A stretch of 64,000 nucleotides of DNA from Branchiostoma floridae (GCF_000003815.2 NC_049984.1:26263995-26327994); one strand, 5' to 3'; numbered from the stretch's first letter, positions 21,466 to 31,543 are shown. Notes: a model not told the origin generated them from the sequence alone. Numbers and translations: made by a program.

Positions 21466-21655
21466 ACGGTAAGGAGTCGTGGGCGATATGGTCCATCACT
21501 TTCTTCCTTTGGGCAGGGTCATCAATCAACAGTGCAGTCCAACTTGTCAACTTGAGTGTATCAGTAACAGTCCAGCTAAGAAGCCCTTTTTTTCTGACGT
21601 CGGAAAGCAAACTTCTTGCAGATGTTTCAAAAGTTCCCTCTTTTCTATTGCACAC
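21466..21655 (-). pseudogene. ORF fragment, unidentified
   Basis: The frame reads ETSARSLLSDVRKKGLLSWT, then TALLIDDPAQRKKVMDHI and AHDSLP, followed by GTAAAA, a weak donor. The IAHDS word recurs in the exon at 23.8-24.0 kb (IAHDSVDD). Nature unknown. Confidence 0.3.
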
Positions 21656-22128
21656 GTGTGCCTAGCACCACAAGGTATTTCATAGCATGCCCGTTGAGGA
21701 TTGCTAGATATTGTGTAAATAAACAAAAAATTACAATAAGTGTAAATTCTTGTCAGAATCAACTTTGATTGAAGTGTCAGTATCATTCATCATTTGAAGT
21801 TAGATTCTACATTTGCCTGTAAAATGTTAAGTTATGGTTACCTGATAGACATAAACATGGACAGCCGTCCCTATAGGGTACTCCGAGCTGGCCTCGAGCT
21901 TATATTTAAGCTCGGTAGTAGGCTTAAAACGGATGCCTCGCAGCATGGCGCTAAAAAAAAAGAATCGAGAAGATAAGATACTCCAGCAGAACCTGAAAAC
22001 TGTGAATTGCAGTTTGCTAGTTAGGAATCTGTTTGGTAAGGTCCAGGTTCAGGTCCGTGGATCAGGTCACTGGATTTTTCTCGTCGAGCTCTAATCCTTT
22101 CAGAGGATGACCTGTCAGGAAGGCTTTC

Positions 22129-22812
22129 CTACTGTTGTACATTTCCCTTAATACCATACAGCCTACACCATTCTTTTCTACAAACGCTCCTTCCGTCCGC
22201 CTTGAAGGTAAACGTACTCTTAAGGTTGTTCTTATAGTTCTGGAAGCAACTTACATCATCCTGTGCATTTTGGTCCCCAAACCATGCATTGTCGTCAAAG
22301 AAGATTTCTGTAACAATTAGAACACAAAAAGTCGAGAGGAAATCACAATTACCTTTCCAGTGTTTCATGTGATCTGGTATTCCCCTTGGGGTCCTTTGAA
22401 GGTCAACTGCAGTGGTGGTTTGATATGATAGTAAGAAGGATGTGGTCGATTTCATGAAGGTGCTGTCCATAGTATTATGCCATTTTTCTGTGTGACTTGA
22501 ACCAAAGGGTCATAAGAGCATAAGAGCCTTTGTTACGCCCTGCAGAGTCCCATGCATGTAGTCTATGGTCATCCCTTTTATCAAGTCAAACTTCGGTACT
22601 ATACTCAGCCATGTCCATAACCGTCGGATAATGGGGATATTTATTGACAAAATCGTTACCATGAATTGGGAGACTACAGTTAGACCTGGAAGTTGATCCA
22701 GCAGAGGTGCAAAGGTTGATGCCTTCTTCTCCTGACTACATTTTTTTTTGTTCACCATGTCCTGCATCTCCCTTTTGCTCATCTCATGTGCTGACTGGTC
22801 ATGGGCCACCCT
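22129..22812 (-). mobile_element. tnp2-type (CACTA/EnSpm-like) transposase relic, copy 1
   Basis: Two blocks in one frame. The first reads IRRLWTWLSIVPKFDLIKGM then TIDYMHGTLQGVTKALM, matching the D-F-x-x-G-x-x-x-D-Y-M-H-x-x-L-x-G-V-x-x block of tnp2 transposases. After a stop at about 22508 comes the second (DLQRTPRGIPDHMKHWKGN), matching the R-x-P-R-x-x-x-D-x-x-x-W-K block that normally follows. A one-base shift near 22505 would read MTLWF, the usual link. The element is therefore broken, and terminal repeats were not found. Tnp2 transposases move DNA by cut and paste in the nucleus. Confidence 0.65.
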
Positions 22813-23138
22813 GTTCCACAGCTGCCTGTACTTTCTCAGTTTGGGTGAGCAGTCTGTAATGGAAAAAGTATAGTGCTTAATTCTAATTGCATTAGTTTGT
22901 ATTGACTATGGTATAATGCTAGGCACTTTTCTTTCTACTGTATTTATTGTTTCTTGACTTTTTTCAGCAAATGCTGAAAAACATGATCAGCGTACTTCTT
23001 TACTATAACACTGGCACTGACCAATGATTATTTATCATTTTATGATTATTATTGCATTAACATACCTGCTACTTTGCCTCTTCCACCACGATGTGAAACA
23101 GGACATTTACTATCTGCAACATGGTGACATTAATATAG

Positions 23139-23272
23139 AATACAACACGGCGTATTCCGTATCACCCGAGGTACAAGCCCGACCGCGGGTCGGATCGCAC
23201 GAAGGCCGGAGGGTGATCCGACTCGCGGGAGGGCTGGGACCGAGGGTGATGCGGAATACGCCGTGTTGTATT
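23139..23272. repeat. foldback/MITE hairpin, about 58-bp arms
   Basis: The left arm from 23139 (AATACAACACGGCGTATTCC) is repeated in inverse at the right end (GGAATACGCCGTGTTGTATT to 23272), and pairing continues inward (ACCGCGGGTCGGATC with GATCCGACTCGCGGG), leaving a loop of about 17 bp. The next 240 bp hold more palindromic words (CGAAAGAGGCCTGTGTGATA, GTGATACGGAAGTTATCACC) and may belong to the same element. CpG-rich in an AT-rich setting. Confidence 0.8.
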
Positions 23273-23817
23273 TCATTTGTCATACCCACCTGAGAAAACC
23301 CATGTTTTGATGCGAAATGCGCCAGAAGCTGAACAAATTTGGTGCCCTCGAAAAAAAAGTGTTGTTCCAAGCAATGTTCCAACGTCCGAATCAGGTATTC
23401 GAATTGCCAACCGTGCCACACTCGGCCCGTTTGAAACGGTTCGATTTACTCGAAAGAGGCCTGTGTGATACAACTTTCGAACCTGTGTGATACGGAAGTT
23501 ATCACCCGGTCCGGAACACTTTTCTCCTCACTGCTTGACATTCCTCCAAGATCTTGTGTACTGTTAATTATGAATGCACTGCCTTGATAATTCGGAAACA
23601 ATAATTCTGGAAGCAATGTTTGAATCAATACCCGTAAATTAGTCTGCATTAGTCCTTATGATTGTTCAATGTGAAAGTTCTGAATGTTCATTAAATGATT
23701 ATCTAATCATTGTAGATGAAAATGTGCGGTATCACAGGTATTTTGGTGTCTTGAATACTTTCAATGCTGACATATTCTCAAACTTACTTAGCTTGTTTTT
23801 CTATTCTAAAGGCTTGC

Positions 23818-23964
23818 CTATCTTTTTTGCTGCCCTCCTGTGTACTTGGTACAGTTTACATTTGGGGCAAACCTGACCAGCTTTTCCAACTTGTGCTGCA
23901 CACTGTCATCAACTGAATCGTGTGCGATTAGCTGAACAGCTTCAAGCAGGATGTCAAAGCTGTC
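23818..23964 (-). CDS. exon-like ORF, unidentified
   Basis: A strong acceptor (ATTTTTTTTTCACAG) opens a frame DSFDILLEAVQLIAHDSVDD, then SVQHKLEKLVRFAPNVNC and a stop after QQKR. Helical and acidic at first, basic at the end. It reads like a terminal exon. Family unknown. Confidence 0.4.
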   Translation of the reverse strand, partial: DSFDILLEAVQLIAHDSVDDSVQHKLEKLVRFAPNVNCTKYTGGQQKR

Positions 23965-24179
23965 CTGTGAAAAAAAAATGATCATAATATTTTCTTTCAG
24001 TTCACACAAATACCTCTTTTGATAACCCTATTTCAGAAAAGCGGAACATACGCTGCATACCCAAAAGCCACACAATTTCCGTGCAGCAGGTATGTCCGCA
24101 GCACAGCACGAAAATGCCGCTTGGAATTTCAATGGAAATAATGCAGACATGTGCTGGGTGAAGGACACACCTTGCTCCC

Positions 24180-24404
24180 AGGGGAACTTCAATTCTGTCA
24201 CGATGAAAAGTCCTTACAGAATTTACGATAGTAATTCGCAAATCCGAGGAATTTCTGGATCTCCTTCACACTACGTGGGACTGACCAGTCTCTGTCAGTT
24301 CGGATCCCCTCACCTGAAATAATTCGTCCAAGGAACTCTACCTCAGTTACGAGCAGTTTGCCTTTCTGTGGGTTAAGTTTGAGGCTTGCCTCCCAAATGT
24401 ACAA
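24180..24404 (-). mobile_element. Ty3/Gypsy reverse-transcriptase fragment
   Basis: The frame carries LKLNPQKGKLLVTEVEFLGR, then IISGEGI and IQKFLGFANYYRKFCKDF, the thumb/connection blocks of Ty3/Gypsy polymerases (K-L-N-P-x-K-x-x-F-x-x-x-x-x-x-F-L-G-x-x-I-S-x-x-G-I and L-G-x-x-x-Y-Y-R-x-F). A stop follows the F-S-S residues and the frame then shifts. Upstream catalytic YxDD sequence is absent, so only about 70 residues remain. No LTRs were seen. Confidence 0.85.
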
Positions 24405-24700
24405 ATGCCTATCGGATTTTGCGCCTCAGCTCATCTTCAGCTCGAGAAGGTTTGGATGGATCTTGGTGATATTTTTCAGCAACATGTTTTCTTCATTGTA
24501 GAATGTGACCCGCTTGTCCAAATGCCTCCCGGATTTTGCGCCTCAGCTCATCTTCGTTGTTTGTTCTCAGTACACAGATGTTAACCACCCGTCCATCTGC
24601 TTCCAGCTGAGTCCTCCTGTTCCTTCTGGAGACAGTGGTGGTGCCAGGATCCACCAGTTACACCCTTCTGTTGTTGCCCCGACCTGGCATCTGTGTACAA
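24405..24700 (-). pseudogene. decayed exon with a 38-bp direct duplication
   Basis: A frame reads LEADGRVVNICVLRTNNEDE then LRRKIREAFGQ. A 38-bp piece containing GATTTTGCGCCTCAGCTCAT occurs twice (about 24399-24437 and 24518-24556), so LRRKIR is repeated. Stops interrupt both copies. The second copy abuts the Gypsy fragment. Confidence 0.35.
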
Positions 24701-25302
24701 GGAGTGTGAAACAAACATAAATTCAAAGCTGAAGACAAATTTGCATTGCAGGAGGTACCTGCTTGTCTGCAAATTACAACTTCAAATTCTCATTACAAGA
24801 GTTTGAGATTTAAGATGTGTCTCATTATGCTACTTTGATGACTGAACTTCTTCCTGCTTGTGACAGTCACCATGGTGGTAACCAACGGTCATAGACTATC
24901 TTTCTGATGAGTGCCTGATTAAGTTTAACTAGAATGTCAGTCTTACAGTAAGATTTTTTTCAATAAATTCTTAGATACATGGAATGGACTCATCAATTTT
25001 ACAAACACAAAATCAACACCCGACATGATACCTTTTTTTTTCATTTTATTCTCCACTATTTCATATCGTTAACTTTTTTAGAATTCATCCTACCCACTGA
25101 ATCAGTGTAAACCAATGAATCTATTTCACAGCGCTTTAGTTGGAAAACAATTTATGTGATTTTTTGGTTTTCTTGGATGTTAGATGCCATTAGCCCCTTA
25201 GACTATGAAGCTGGTCAACACATCTTTTAGTCATTTCTATGTCTTATCTTATAGACTACTAATGGGTATAATCCTTAAGCACAAGGGAAAAAATGTAGTT
25301 AC
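24701..25302. other. no gene recognised
   Basis: AT-rich, intron-like. Nothing beyond simple poly-T runs. Confidence 0.4.
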
Positions 25303-25428
25303 CGTTGGCAATTGAGGATACAACCATCCTCGTTCCTTTGCAGTTGAGGTGTTTGTCAACATCAAATTTCAGCAGATCATTACGATTGGCAAGATCTTCA
25401 TCTTCCTCTACTTTAGCTGGATTTGTTC
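25303..25428 (-). CDS. exon 3 of an unidentified three-exon cluster
   Basis: Acceptor ACTTCCACAG and donor ACG|GTAACT bound 126 bp in phase 1-1. The peptide reads TNPAKVEEDEDLANRNDLLK, then FDVDKHLNCKGTRMVVSSIA. It joins in frame to the exon at 25638-25730 (PTG followed by TNP), which supports a real gene. Family unknown. Confidence 0.6.
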
Positions 25429-25637
25429 CTGTGGAAGTATTATATTAACCAGAATTAATTTGGTGCGTGATTTGAAGTTAATAATTTAATTTTTTAGCAC
25501 ATGTAACAGTTGCTTCCCATGTTGTCAGACAGACCGGCACATTCAATGTATATTAGAATTTTAAATAATGTATGCATGGATATAAAACAGGACTTCTATT
25601 TGCCAACTTAAATGTGAAGGTCAAAATTTGTATTTAC

Positions 25638-25730
25638 CTGTAGGCTTTAAGCTTGTTGGTGTATTCATGTCCAAATCCTGAAACTTGATAATGTATGGAT
25701 CGTTGATAAAATCCTTCACGTGAGATGGTC
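25638..25730 (-). CDS. exon 2 of the same cluster
   Basis: A 93-bp exon, phase 1-1, with a strong acceptor (TTCCCTCCTGCCAACAG) and donor (ACAG|GTAAAT). It encodes PSHVKDFINDPYIIKFQDLD then MNTPTSLKPTG and joins in phase to 25303-25428. The upstream exon on the same strand is 25812-26125. Confidence 0.6.
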
Positions 25731-25811
25731 CTGTTGGCAGGAGGGAATATGTTACATTGATGTATATATATGAAGGTGCTGAATATGCAAATTCATTAGG
25801 ATTTGCAATAC

Positions 25812-26125
25812 TTAGCAAAACTGTTGGGTCGAGGCATGAATACTGTCGCTCTCCTCCTCAAACTTCACTGATACTGGAGGACTAGCAACAATTGGCTTCC
25901 ACTGCTGATGGTCTTTTGCAGTTTCGAGTTTACCGCCTTGAACTGTTATGCTAGCTTGCAATAGGTGTGGTTGGTAGTGACCTTGATCTCAAAGGCGTCC
26001 CTTAGTTACAATAAGTTCGTTTGGAACAGTTTCTGGTGTTGACTGTTGGAATTGTACGTCGGATCCAAGAAAGCAACGAGAGTCTGCTACATTTTGAAGA
26101 TGCAGACCTCTTATGGATATATTAT
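25812..26125 (-). CDS. exon 1 of the same cluster, with one internal stop
   Basis: A long coded-looking frame: LHLQNVADSRCFLGSDVQFQ, then STPETVPNELIVTKGRL, a TGA at about 25986, then DQGHYQPHLLQASITVQGGK and HQQWKPIVASPPVSVKFEEE, to a TAA at 25812-25814 after QQFC. The lone TGA fits a CpG transition from CGA. Boundaries are uncertain, and the TAA before a donor means direct splicing to 25730 is not shown. Family unknown. Confidence 0.45.
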
Positions 26126-26708
26126 GTGGTCTTTATATAATAGTATGTTGACGATTGTACAAAATACTTTATAAGAATAATCTGCTGAAGACTGAACAAA
26201 GTGGAGTAAGGATAGGCAGGGGTATGAAATGAAATGATGACAAATTGTTATTCAAGTAACAGGATAGGATTTGGGAAACGGTCAGATGATTCAGATAGCT
26301 CCCACTGAGAAAGATAGAGGAGGCTATTTGAAATGTATGACTGCTTCCAAAATTATATTCAGTTACTTAAAATAGTTTTTATGCATATGTTACTACAGAG
26401 GTGTCTAAAATCTTTATCGACCTAAGAAAAACATAATACTGCTAAGTGAAGACAGTCTAAAAATAACGGACATCTGGTGGTGGTGGCGTTGCCTGTTGGT
26501 GAAAACTTCAAGGCTTGTCCTCCAACAGGTCGGACACGTTCACGGTGGGCCGGATGTTAGGTCTATGTCATCTGACCAGTTGCACCCATTCGTAGAAAAA
26601 TATGATGTTGTCATATTAATGTTAATCGTCACTGAGCAATGTATCTTTGTTACAGTTTCCAGATCTCTTTTTCACGATTTCGTCACGGCTCAGGCACATT
26701 TATTGTTG
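26126..26708. other. no gene recognised
   Basis: AT-rich, no splice-bounded frame. Confidence 0.4.
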
Positions 26709-26982
26709 TTAGGATATGGCATTATTGTGGTTTGTGGAAATTCCCATCTTAGCCACCATTTCCTGAGGCAGCATTTTCAAAGCTGAATTCTTCGCACCTT
26801 TATACTGTAAAATCTCATCTGTGATGTAGGCCAGGGCAGACATCCTAGAATCCTTGCCACCAATGGCAATGTATGCGGCGACACGTGTGTATCGGTGAAC
26901 CATTTGAGACAGTCGATAGTGCCATATGGAGAAGGGGTGTCCGTTCCTGAAGCTCTGTCTCCATGGTTGTGTATGAAAACTT
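26709..26982 (-). CDS. exon resembling the DUF6589-associated repeat family
   Basis: The acceptor (CCTGACCTACAG at 26983) is good. One frame begins TTMETELQERTPLLHMALST; a second, taking over near 26900, reads RYTRVAAYIAIGGKDSRMSA, then LAYITDEILQYKGAKNSAL and LPQEMVAKMGI. Both look coded, so a frameshift is likely. The combination (L-Q-E-R-x-P-L helix, M-S-A-L-x-Y and K-x-G-I blocks) resembles the central part of a repetitive amphioxus family that I associate with DUF6589 proteins, like the gene at 8.3-11.2 kb. A superficial similarity to histone H2A was considered and rejected. Confidence 0.35.
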
Positions 26983-27070
26983 CTGTAGGTCAGGCAATGA
27001 ACCAGCAACATTAATATGAAGCAACTATCTTATATCATAACACAGGCAAATTATACACCGAAAACCACAC

Positions 27071-27227
27071 CTTTAAATATGTTTAAGCCATAGTACTGAT
27101 ATTTGTACTGTGGCCCTTCATGTAGCTCTCTCGCTACTGCTTCTCTCTGGACTCTACTTGCTTCCAGTTGTCTCCCCAAATCCCTTACCTTCTACTCTGC
27201 CTCCAATCGCTTTTGTCTGGAACTCAT
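27071..27227 (-). pseudogene. coiled-coil exon with one stop
   Basis: The frame reads MSSRQKRLEAE, a stop, then KVRDLGRQLEASRVQREAVA and RELHEGPQYKYQYYGLNIF, ending at AAAG|GTGTGG, a good donor. The heptad pattern is clear. It lies just upstream of the 26.7-27.0 kb exon on the same strand and could belong to the same gene. Confidence 0.4.
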
Positions 27228-27817
27228 TCAAAGCCACCTCATGTACCTATAGTACAGGAACATAGACTACTTGCTGGATTGGTTGGTATATTTGTTGATG
27301 CTGCTACTGGACCTGAAGATCTCTGACGTTAAACTTGTAAAGTTAGATGTAGAAAACGCCTGCATTATGCTGAGGTTCCACAGAATACATGTATATATAA
27401 GAAGGAACACTCAGAACAGCTCCTCTCAGCATCAAACCGCTGGGCTAGTGCGCAATCATGTCCTTCTACTCATGGGTCACATACCTAGCCAGCCCCTCAC
27501 ACACTGGTCCCGGGGGCTTGCGTATGGGATGTACTGGGCTGGTAGTGCAGAAGGGTTTGTCTTTCTCTCCTCATCTGACAACATGGCAACCAGGACATGA
27601 ATGGCAGCTGGCTGACGCTTCTTTCTGAATAAGTTAGTGTCTGACACTGAACACAGTAATGGCTGCTGTTCTATAGGCTCTGCCCAAGTGTCAGTGACCG
27701 CATAATATTGTGAATATATGCGATGAATAGTTACTATTGGTTGCAGAGCAAATCGTGACACATCACTGATGACATCGATGTTTATTTTTGGCTTTTGGCA
27801 GAATATCCAACTAACTC

Positions 27818-27873
27818 GGGGTTTATTAGTCAGGTATATTGTTACAGCTGTCCAGCCTGTTGGAAACCATTGG
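27818..27873 (+). repeat. short dispersed repeat, copy 2
   Basis: Copy of the 16628-16685 block (TTACAGCTGTCCAGCCTGTT, then GGAAACC) in the same orientation. Confidence 0.55.
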
Positions 27874-28007
27874 AAGTCGCATCACCATTTCGTCATTACA
27901 GGTTATACTTAGCCACTGAACTACTTAATAATTAATTTTAAAAAAAATGACCAGATGATCGCACATGCCAAAATAATTATCATGTTGATTAAGACCAAAT
28001 TACTCAC

Positions 28008-28244
28008 CAAAGATGGCCTGGACTTTATTATTGCCCAGTGCTTTATACTCATTGCCCCCGTGCACACTGCTCTCCACGAGCTGCTGCCGGGTGAACAGGG
28101 CGCCGAGAAGCTGGGTGATCACGCCCTGTGGTATTTTCAGCGGTTTCCCATCCTGCTGGCTCATAGCAGCGGCGATGCATTCCTCGGCCTTGGCCACCGC
28201 CTCGGCCGGTACCTGCACCTGCCGGGCAGGAGCCCCGATGGAAA
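28008..28244 (-). CDS. internal exon of an unidentified gene
   Basis: 237 bp, phase 1-1, acceptor ACACTTGCAG, donor TTTG|GTGAGT, no stops, and a GC content well above its flanks, as expected for a constrained exon. It encodes SIGAPARQVQVPAEAVAKAE, then ECIAAAMSQQDGKPLKIPQG, VITQLLGALFTRQQLVESSV and HGGNEYKALGNNKVQAIFG. The helical start and the LLGALFTRQQL segment suggest a small folded domain. No family is recognised. This is among the best-preserved exons in the window. Confidence 0.65.
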
Positions 28245-28541
28245 CTGCAAGTGTGTAGTAGGTACAAATTTAGGTACTAAAGATAGAAGAGATTGTATTA
28301 TCTGAGCAACGAAATACTCTTACACAGATCTTGAAAGTCCGTTTAAAGTCCGTATGAAGGTCATTAATATATGATCTTTACAAATGGAATAACATTCAAT
28401 GGACAATAAAGACGTCTTACAATGATCGATATGCAATACTATGCAATACTATGCAACTACAGATCGAAATCATTGATTATTATTGATGTAAACGAGGATA
28501 TCGATTTGCATCTTACCTTATGTCAATTACATTATACTTAC

Positions 28542-28635
28542 TTCCTCCTCCTCGGCTTGAAAGTCACAATGTGGTGAAAACGGCTTCTGAAGCCAGGATT
28601 GATGCTAAAGACGCACTTCTCTATTTCCTTGTATC
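28542..28635 (-). CDS. small exon, unidentified
   Basis: 94 bp between a moderate acceptor (CCTCGTAG) and a consensus donor (GAA|GTAAGT). The frame reads KEIEKCVFSINPGFRSRFHH then IVTFKPRRR. The sequence looks coded, and its FRSRFHHIVTFKP core is distinctive. Strand and neighbourhood fit the OTU-bearing gene upstream. Family unknown. Confidence 0.45.
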
Positions 28636-28891
28636 CTACGAGGATAACGATTGGAGTCCTGTCACGTGCTATAGAATACAGTGTACAAAACTAATGGATA
28701 CATATAGTAAGTGTTCGCGTACCTCAGATTTATATAACAGTTACATCAAGACTAGCTAAGCATACAGTATTATTCTTACGCTCGAGCCTCTAGGGCTTTC
28801 TTGGCGTCAAGTTCCAAACTGGTACAACAACTAGGCGATGATGATTAATGTACTACTGGATAATACTGTTACAGTAATTTTTCTTACTTAC

Positions 28892-29061
28892 TTGTTCAAC
28901 TAGGTGACTTTCATGCATTGCGGCATCAACTGCGATCCCCAGTCACAGTGTTGCAGAGTATTTTTCACTTCCTGTCAGAAGGACACTCACAGCATTGAAT
29001 AAACAGTCTCCGTCTCCTGTGCACTCTACTGCCACATGGTTGGCCGGGATGTTGATGATAT
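28892..29061 (-). pseudogene. OTU-like cysteine protease exon with one nonsense codon
   Basis: Acceptor TTTGTGTCAACAG and donor CAA|GTAAGT bound a frame reading IINIPANHVAVECTGDGDCL, FNAVSVLLTGSEKYSATL, TGA, then LGIAVDAAMHESHLVEQ. G-D-G-D-C-L-F-N-A-V-S is the catalytic Asp/Cys block of OTU deubiquitinase-like proteases, and the next helix fits. The catalytic His lies in a later exon and is not visible. The TGA is one CpG transition from CGA (Arg). OTU domains occur in cellular genes and in several animal transposons; the surroundings favour the latter. Confidence 0.6.
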
Positions 29062-29467
29062 CTGTTGACACAAACAAAAGATTCCAATGCACATGGATTA
29101 TGGCTAGAAGGAGCAGCTGAATACTGCACAGGATGAAACATTTACTTTGATAAGGCATTACCTTAGCATGTTACGTCACAATACATCTAAAAAAAAACTA
29201 CATGTGCACTTGATATTCATTGATTGCAAATATGCGGATTGCGGTGCTTTTTTTAGCTTACCTTAGCACGGATGTAGTCTTGGTAGCAACTGAGGATGAT
29301 AATCAGCTTTAAGTTTCCTCTTCTGGCCTCCTATATTTTCTGAACATGTAAATATAAAAGTTACTATACATTCCTATAAAGTTGAATGTTTATGATATTG
29401 TCATAGTTTGTTAGGTGCTTTTTGGACTGCTTGACAAGATACCTGACATATGTACTTACATGGCACA

Positions 29468-29575
29468 CTAGGTGATGTGAATGGCAGCTGTCAACTCAGA
29501 CGTGTCTTCCTCGCTCATCAGTTTGAATTTAACTTCAATCCAGTCACAGTAGGGTATTTCAGTGCCATTGGCAGC
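29468..29575 (-). mobile_element. possible retroelement protease-region fragment
   Basis: Acceptor TTTACCTTACAG opens AANGTEIPYCDWIEVKFKLM, then SEEDTSELTAAIHIT and a stop. The A-A-N-G-x-x-I-P-Y-x-x-x-x-E-V block resembles the flap region of retropepsin-like proteases in Gypsy-type polyproteins. No D-T/S-G active site is visible, and only 35 residues remain. Confidence 0.35.
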
Positions 29576-29714
29576 CTGTAAGGTAAAGTCTGATTCCCAG
29601 AATGTTTACCAATGGTTGAATTTCTGATCCTGTATTTTCACTTGTTAATAATGGTTGTGTTTGAAGAATTGGAAGACTTCCTTCAGGGCTGCAAAGTTCC
29701 CTCCCTGGTATTAC

Positions 29715-30002
29715 CTGGAAGGTCCGATGTTGGCCTTGATAGTGCACAGTATGGTCATGAGCTGGTTCTTCTCCGGAAGATTATGTGCGGTGAACGTTAC
29801 CCTGCCATTTTGTTTTGTAGAGGCCAACTCTTCTGATGACATACTGGCCCGATGTTTGCCTGTGCTTTGCGCGATAGGTATCATTTGTAGCCTTCTTGGC
29901 CAGTGGGGCATAAGACAGCCTTGGCCTTCTAGGTAGCGCATTTTGATTGCAACTTCGAAGGGGCTGACGAGAACATCATTTGTGATATCCTGTAGTGGGT
30001 TT
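29715..30002 (-). CDS. exon-like ORF, unidentified
   Basis: A 288-bp open segment between an acceptor (GTCAATTCAG) and donor (CCAG|GTAATA). It reads NPLQDITNDVLVSPFEVAIK, MRYLEGQGCLMPHWPRRLQM, HRASMSSEELASTKQNGRVT and FTAHNLPEKNQLMTILCTIK. No stop. It looks coded but matches no family I know. The phase at both ends is 0. Confidence 0.45.
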
Positions 30003-30302
30003 CTGAATTGACTATGTAGGTACATGTAGATAAAAAGCATTAAAAAAAAAACGATTAAATCATAAATCTTTAGAAGCATTAATACTAGTCGGAAAATGCC
30101 ATTTCCAAATATAAATGCGGCATGTATATCGGAAATACAGATGTTTATCCATAGCGTCAATTTACTAGTACTAGTAATATATTACCATCATATATATGGA
30201 AAGTCCATGGAAAGGGCCATGGGATGATTTACGCTTAAGACAACACAGTCAGGGCCCGGTACAAGGTGCTGTCGACCCCTTGAACCTGGTTGTCGTCAGT
30301 AC

Positions 30303-30402
30303 TTTCTGCTTCCGCTTAACCGTGGCTCGCACAGGGCAGCGCTCTCATTTTCGACTTTGTACAGGTCGACGCGCTTTCCGCCATACTGCAGTCTGGTTTC
30401 AG
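30303..30402 (-). CDS. short exon-like ORF, unidentified
   Basis: After an acceptor (TTTTACTTACAG) one frame reads ETRLQYGGKRVDLYKVENES then AALCEPRLSGSRK, ending at AAA|GTACTG. Splice signals are moderate. It may continue the tnp2-type gene upstream at 30.7 kb. Confidence 0.3.
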
Positions 30403-30716
30403 CTGTAAGTAAAATCGGCACAGATCAATTTTTTTCAAGCCACCCTTTCCGCCACCTCCATGATGGCTAGATGTTCTTTCAGGATTTTTTAAAATTATCT
30501 TGATGTCATCACCCAGCACTGCGAGGCTGATGTGGGACCGATGGGATGTTAGGATAGCCCCAGTGCTGCCAATAATCCGGAGAATGAGAGGAAATACTTC
30601 TTGGCCTCCTTTGAATTTCCATTGGTGGCTTACCGTCACGTCCAGCATACACAACCACAGTACAAAGCCTTTGTCTTATTTTGTCTGTACAATATGAAAC
30701 AGTCCGAGAACCAAAA

Positions 30717-30834
30717 TCAGATCAGTAGTGTCACTCCAAGCAGTGCACCGTGTATATAATCTACTGCCATTCCTCCAATAAAATCAAAATGTGGTACTGT
30801 GGCCAGCCATGTACAACCTAAGACCTGTTGGAAA
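30717..30834 (-). mobile_element. tnp2-type transposase fragment, copy 2
   Basis: After a strong acceptor (CCTTTTTTCCAACAG) the frame reads GCTWLATVPHFDFIGGMAVD then YIHGALLGVTLLI and stops. The D-F-x-x-G-x-x-x-D-Y-x-H-x-x-L-x-G-V block matches the first block of copy 1 at 22.6 kb (FDLIKGMTIDYMHGTLQGVT). The exon is truncated just after the block. Same strand as copy 1 but clearly diverged, so probably a separate insertion or family. Confidence 0.6.
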
Positions 30835-31438
30835 AAAGGAAAGCAAATTGAATATTGCGGTCGGGTTGAACAGATTAGTGATTTGTAAAAAGTCAATATC
30901 AACAGACATGCATAGTACATAATGTACACCTAAAACACTTTGTACAAAATGCATTGATTATCATGGGCACCTGTGCCTGTAAGTCTCTGACGGTGCTGTA
31001 TTTTAGCAATGCTGCACCATTTCAGTAGTACTACACACAGCTGGGAAATTATTAAGAAGAAGGAATTCAGGTCTTAAGTTTTATGCATTGATTGATGACG
31101 ATGCCCGTACAACAAAATTTTTTTTAGAGAAATTAAGGTGAGGAAGAACGATACTACAGAGAAGATGTACATGTACACTTATTGTCATTACTTTACATAT
31201 CTCACACTTCTCACGTTATACTTCGCTTTGACTTTTGGAAAAGGTATCAAAGGGATAAAACAAAATTCAATTATCTTACATCTGCGTTTTTATCAAATGC
31301 AGCTGCAGCTTGGGCTCTTGGCTGCATACTTATGTTGTTCGGTGTAGTCAAACTCGAAGTCTTCATCATCATGTCCTTCTACTACTCTTCAACGAATCAT
31401 GTACTGTTTGTCTTGATCACAAAGTTGTCTACCCTCAC
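30835..31438. other. no gene recognised
   Basis: AT-rich spacer with no splice-bounded frame. Confidence 0.4.
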
Positions 31439-31543
31439 TCAAGAAGCACGGTTTTTCTGCTCGTCGGTTGGCAATGAACGGTTGAAGCTTCTCTTCCCAA
31501 AGCTGTCAACCTCCTCTTGTGGAACAACAAGCCTGCGGCAAAG
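31439..31543 (-). CDS. small terminal exon, unidentified
   Basis: An acceptor (AATTTGAATTTCAG) opens LCRRLVVPQEEVDSFGKRSF then NRSLPTDEQKNRAS and a stop: 34 residues. Charged, coded-looking, and directly downstream of the exon ending at 31696, so it may be the last exon of that gene. Confidence 0.35.
   Translation of the reverse strand, partial: LCRRLVVPQEEVDSFGKRSFNRSLPTDEQKNRAS

Noticed and set aside
23139-23272. Rho-independent terminator
   Set aside because: The arms are about 58 bp with no T-run, in a eukaryotic setting. A foldback element is the better reading.
26709-26982. Histone H2A-like stretch (MSALAYITDEILQYKGAKNS)
   Set aside because: The similarity to the H2A alpha-2 region covers about 15 residues only. 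The upstream frame and following K-x-G-I block fit a repetitive transposon-associated family better, and no histone-fold C-terminal helix follows.
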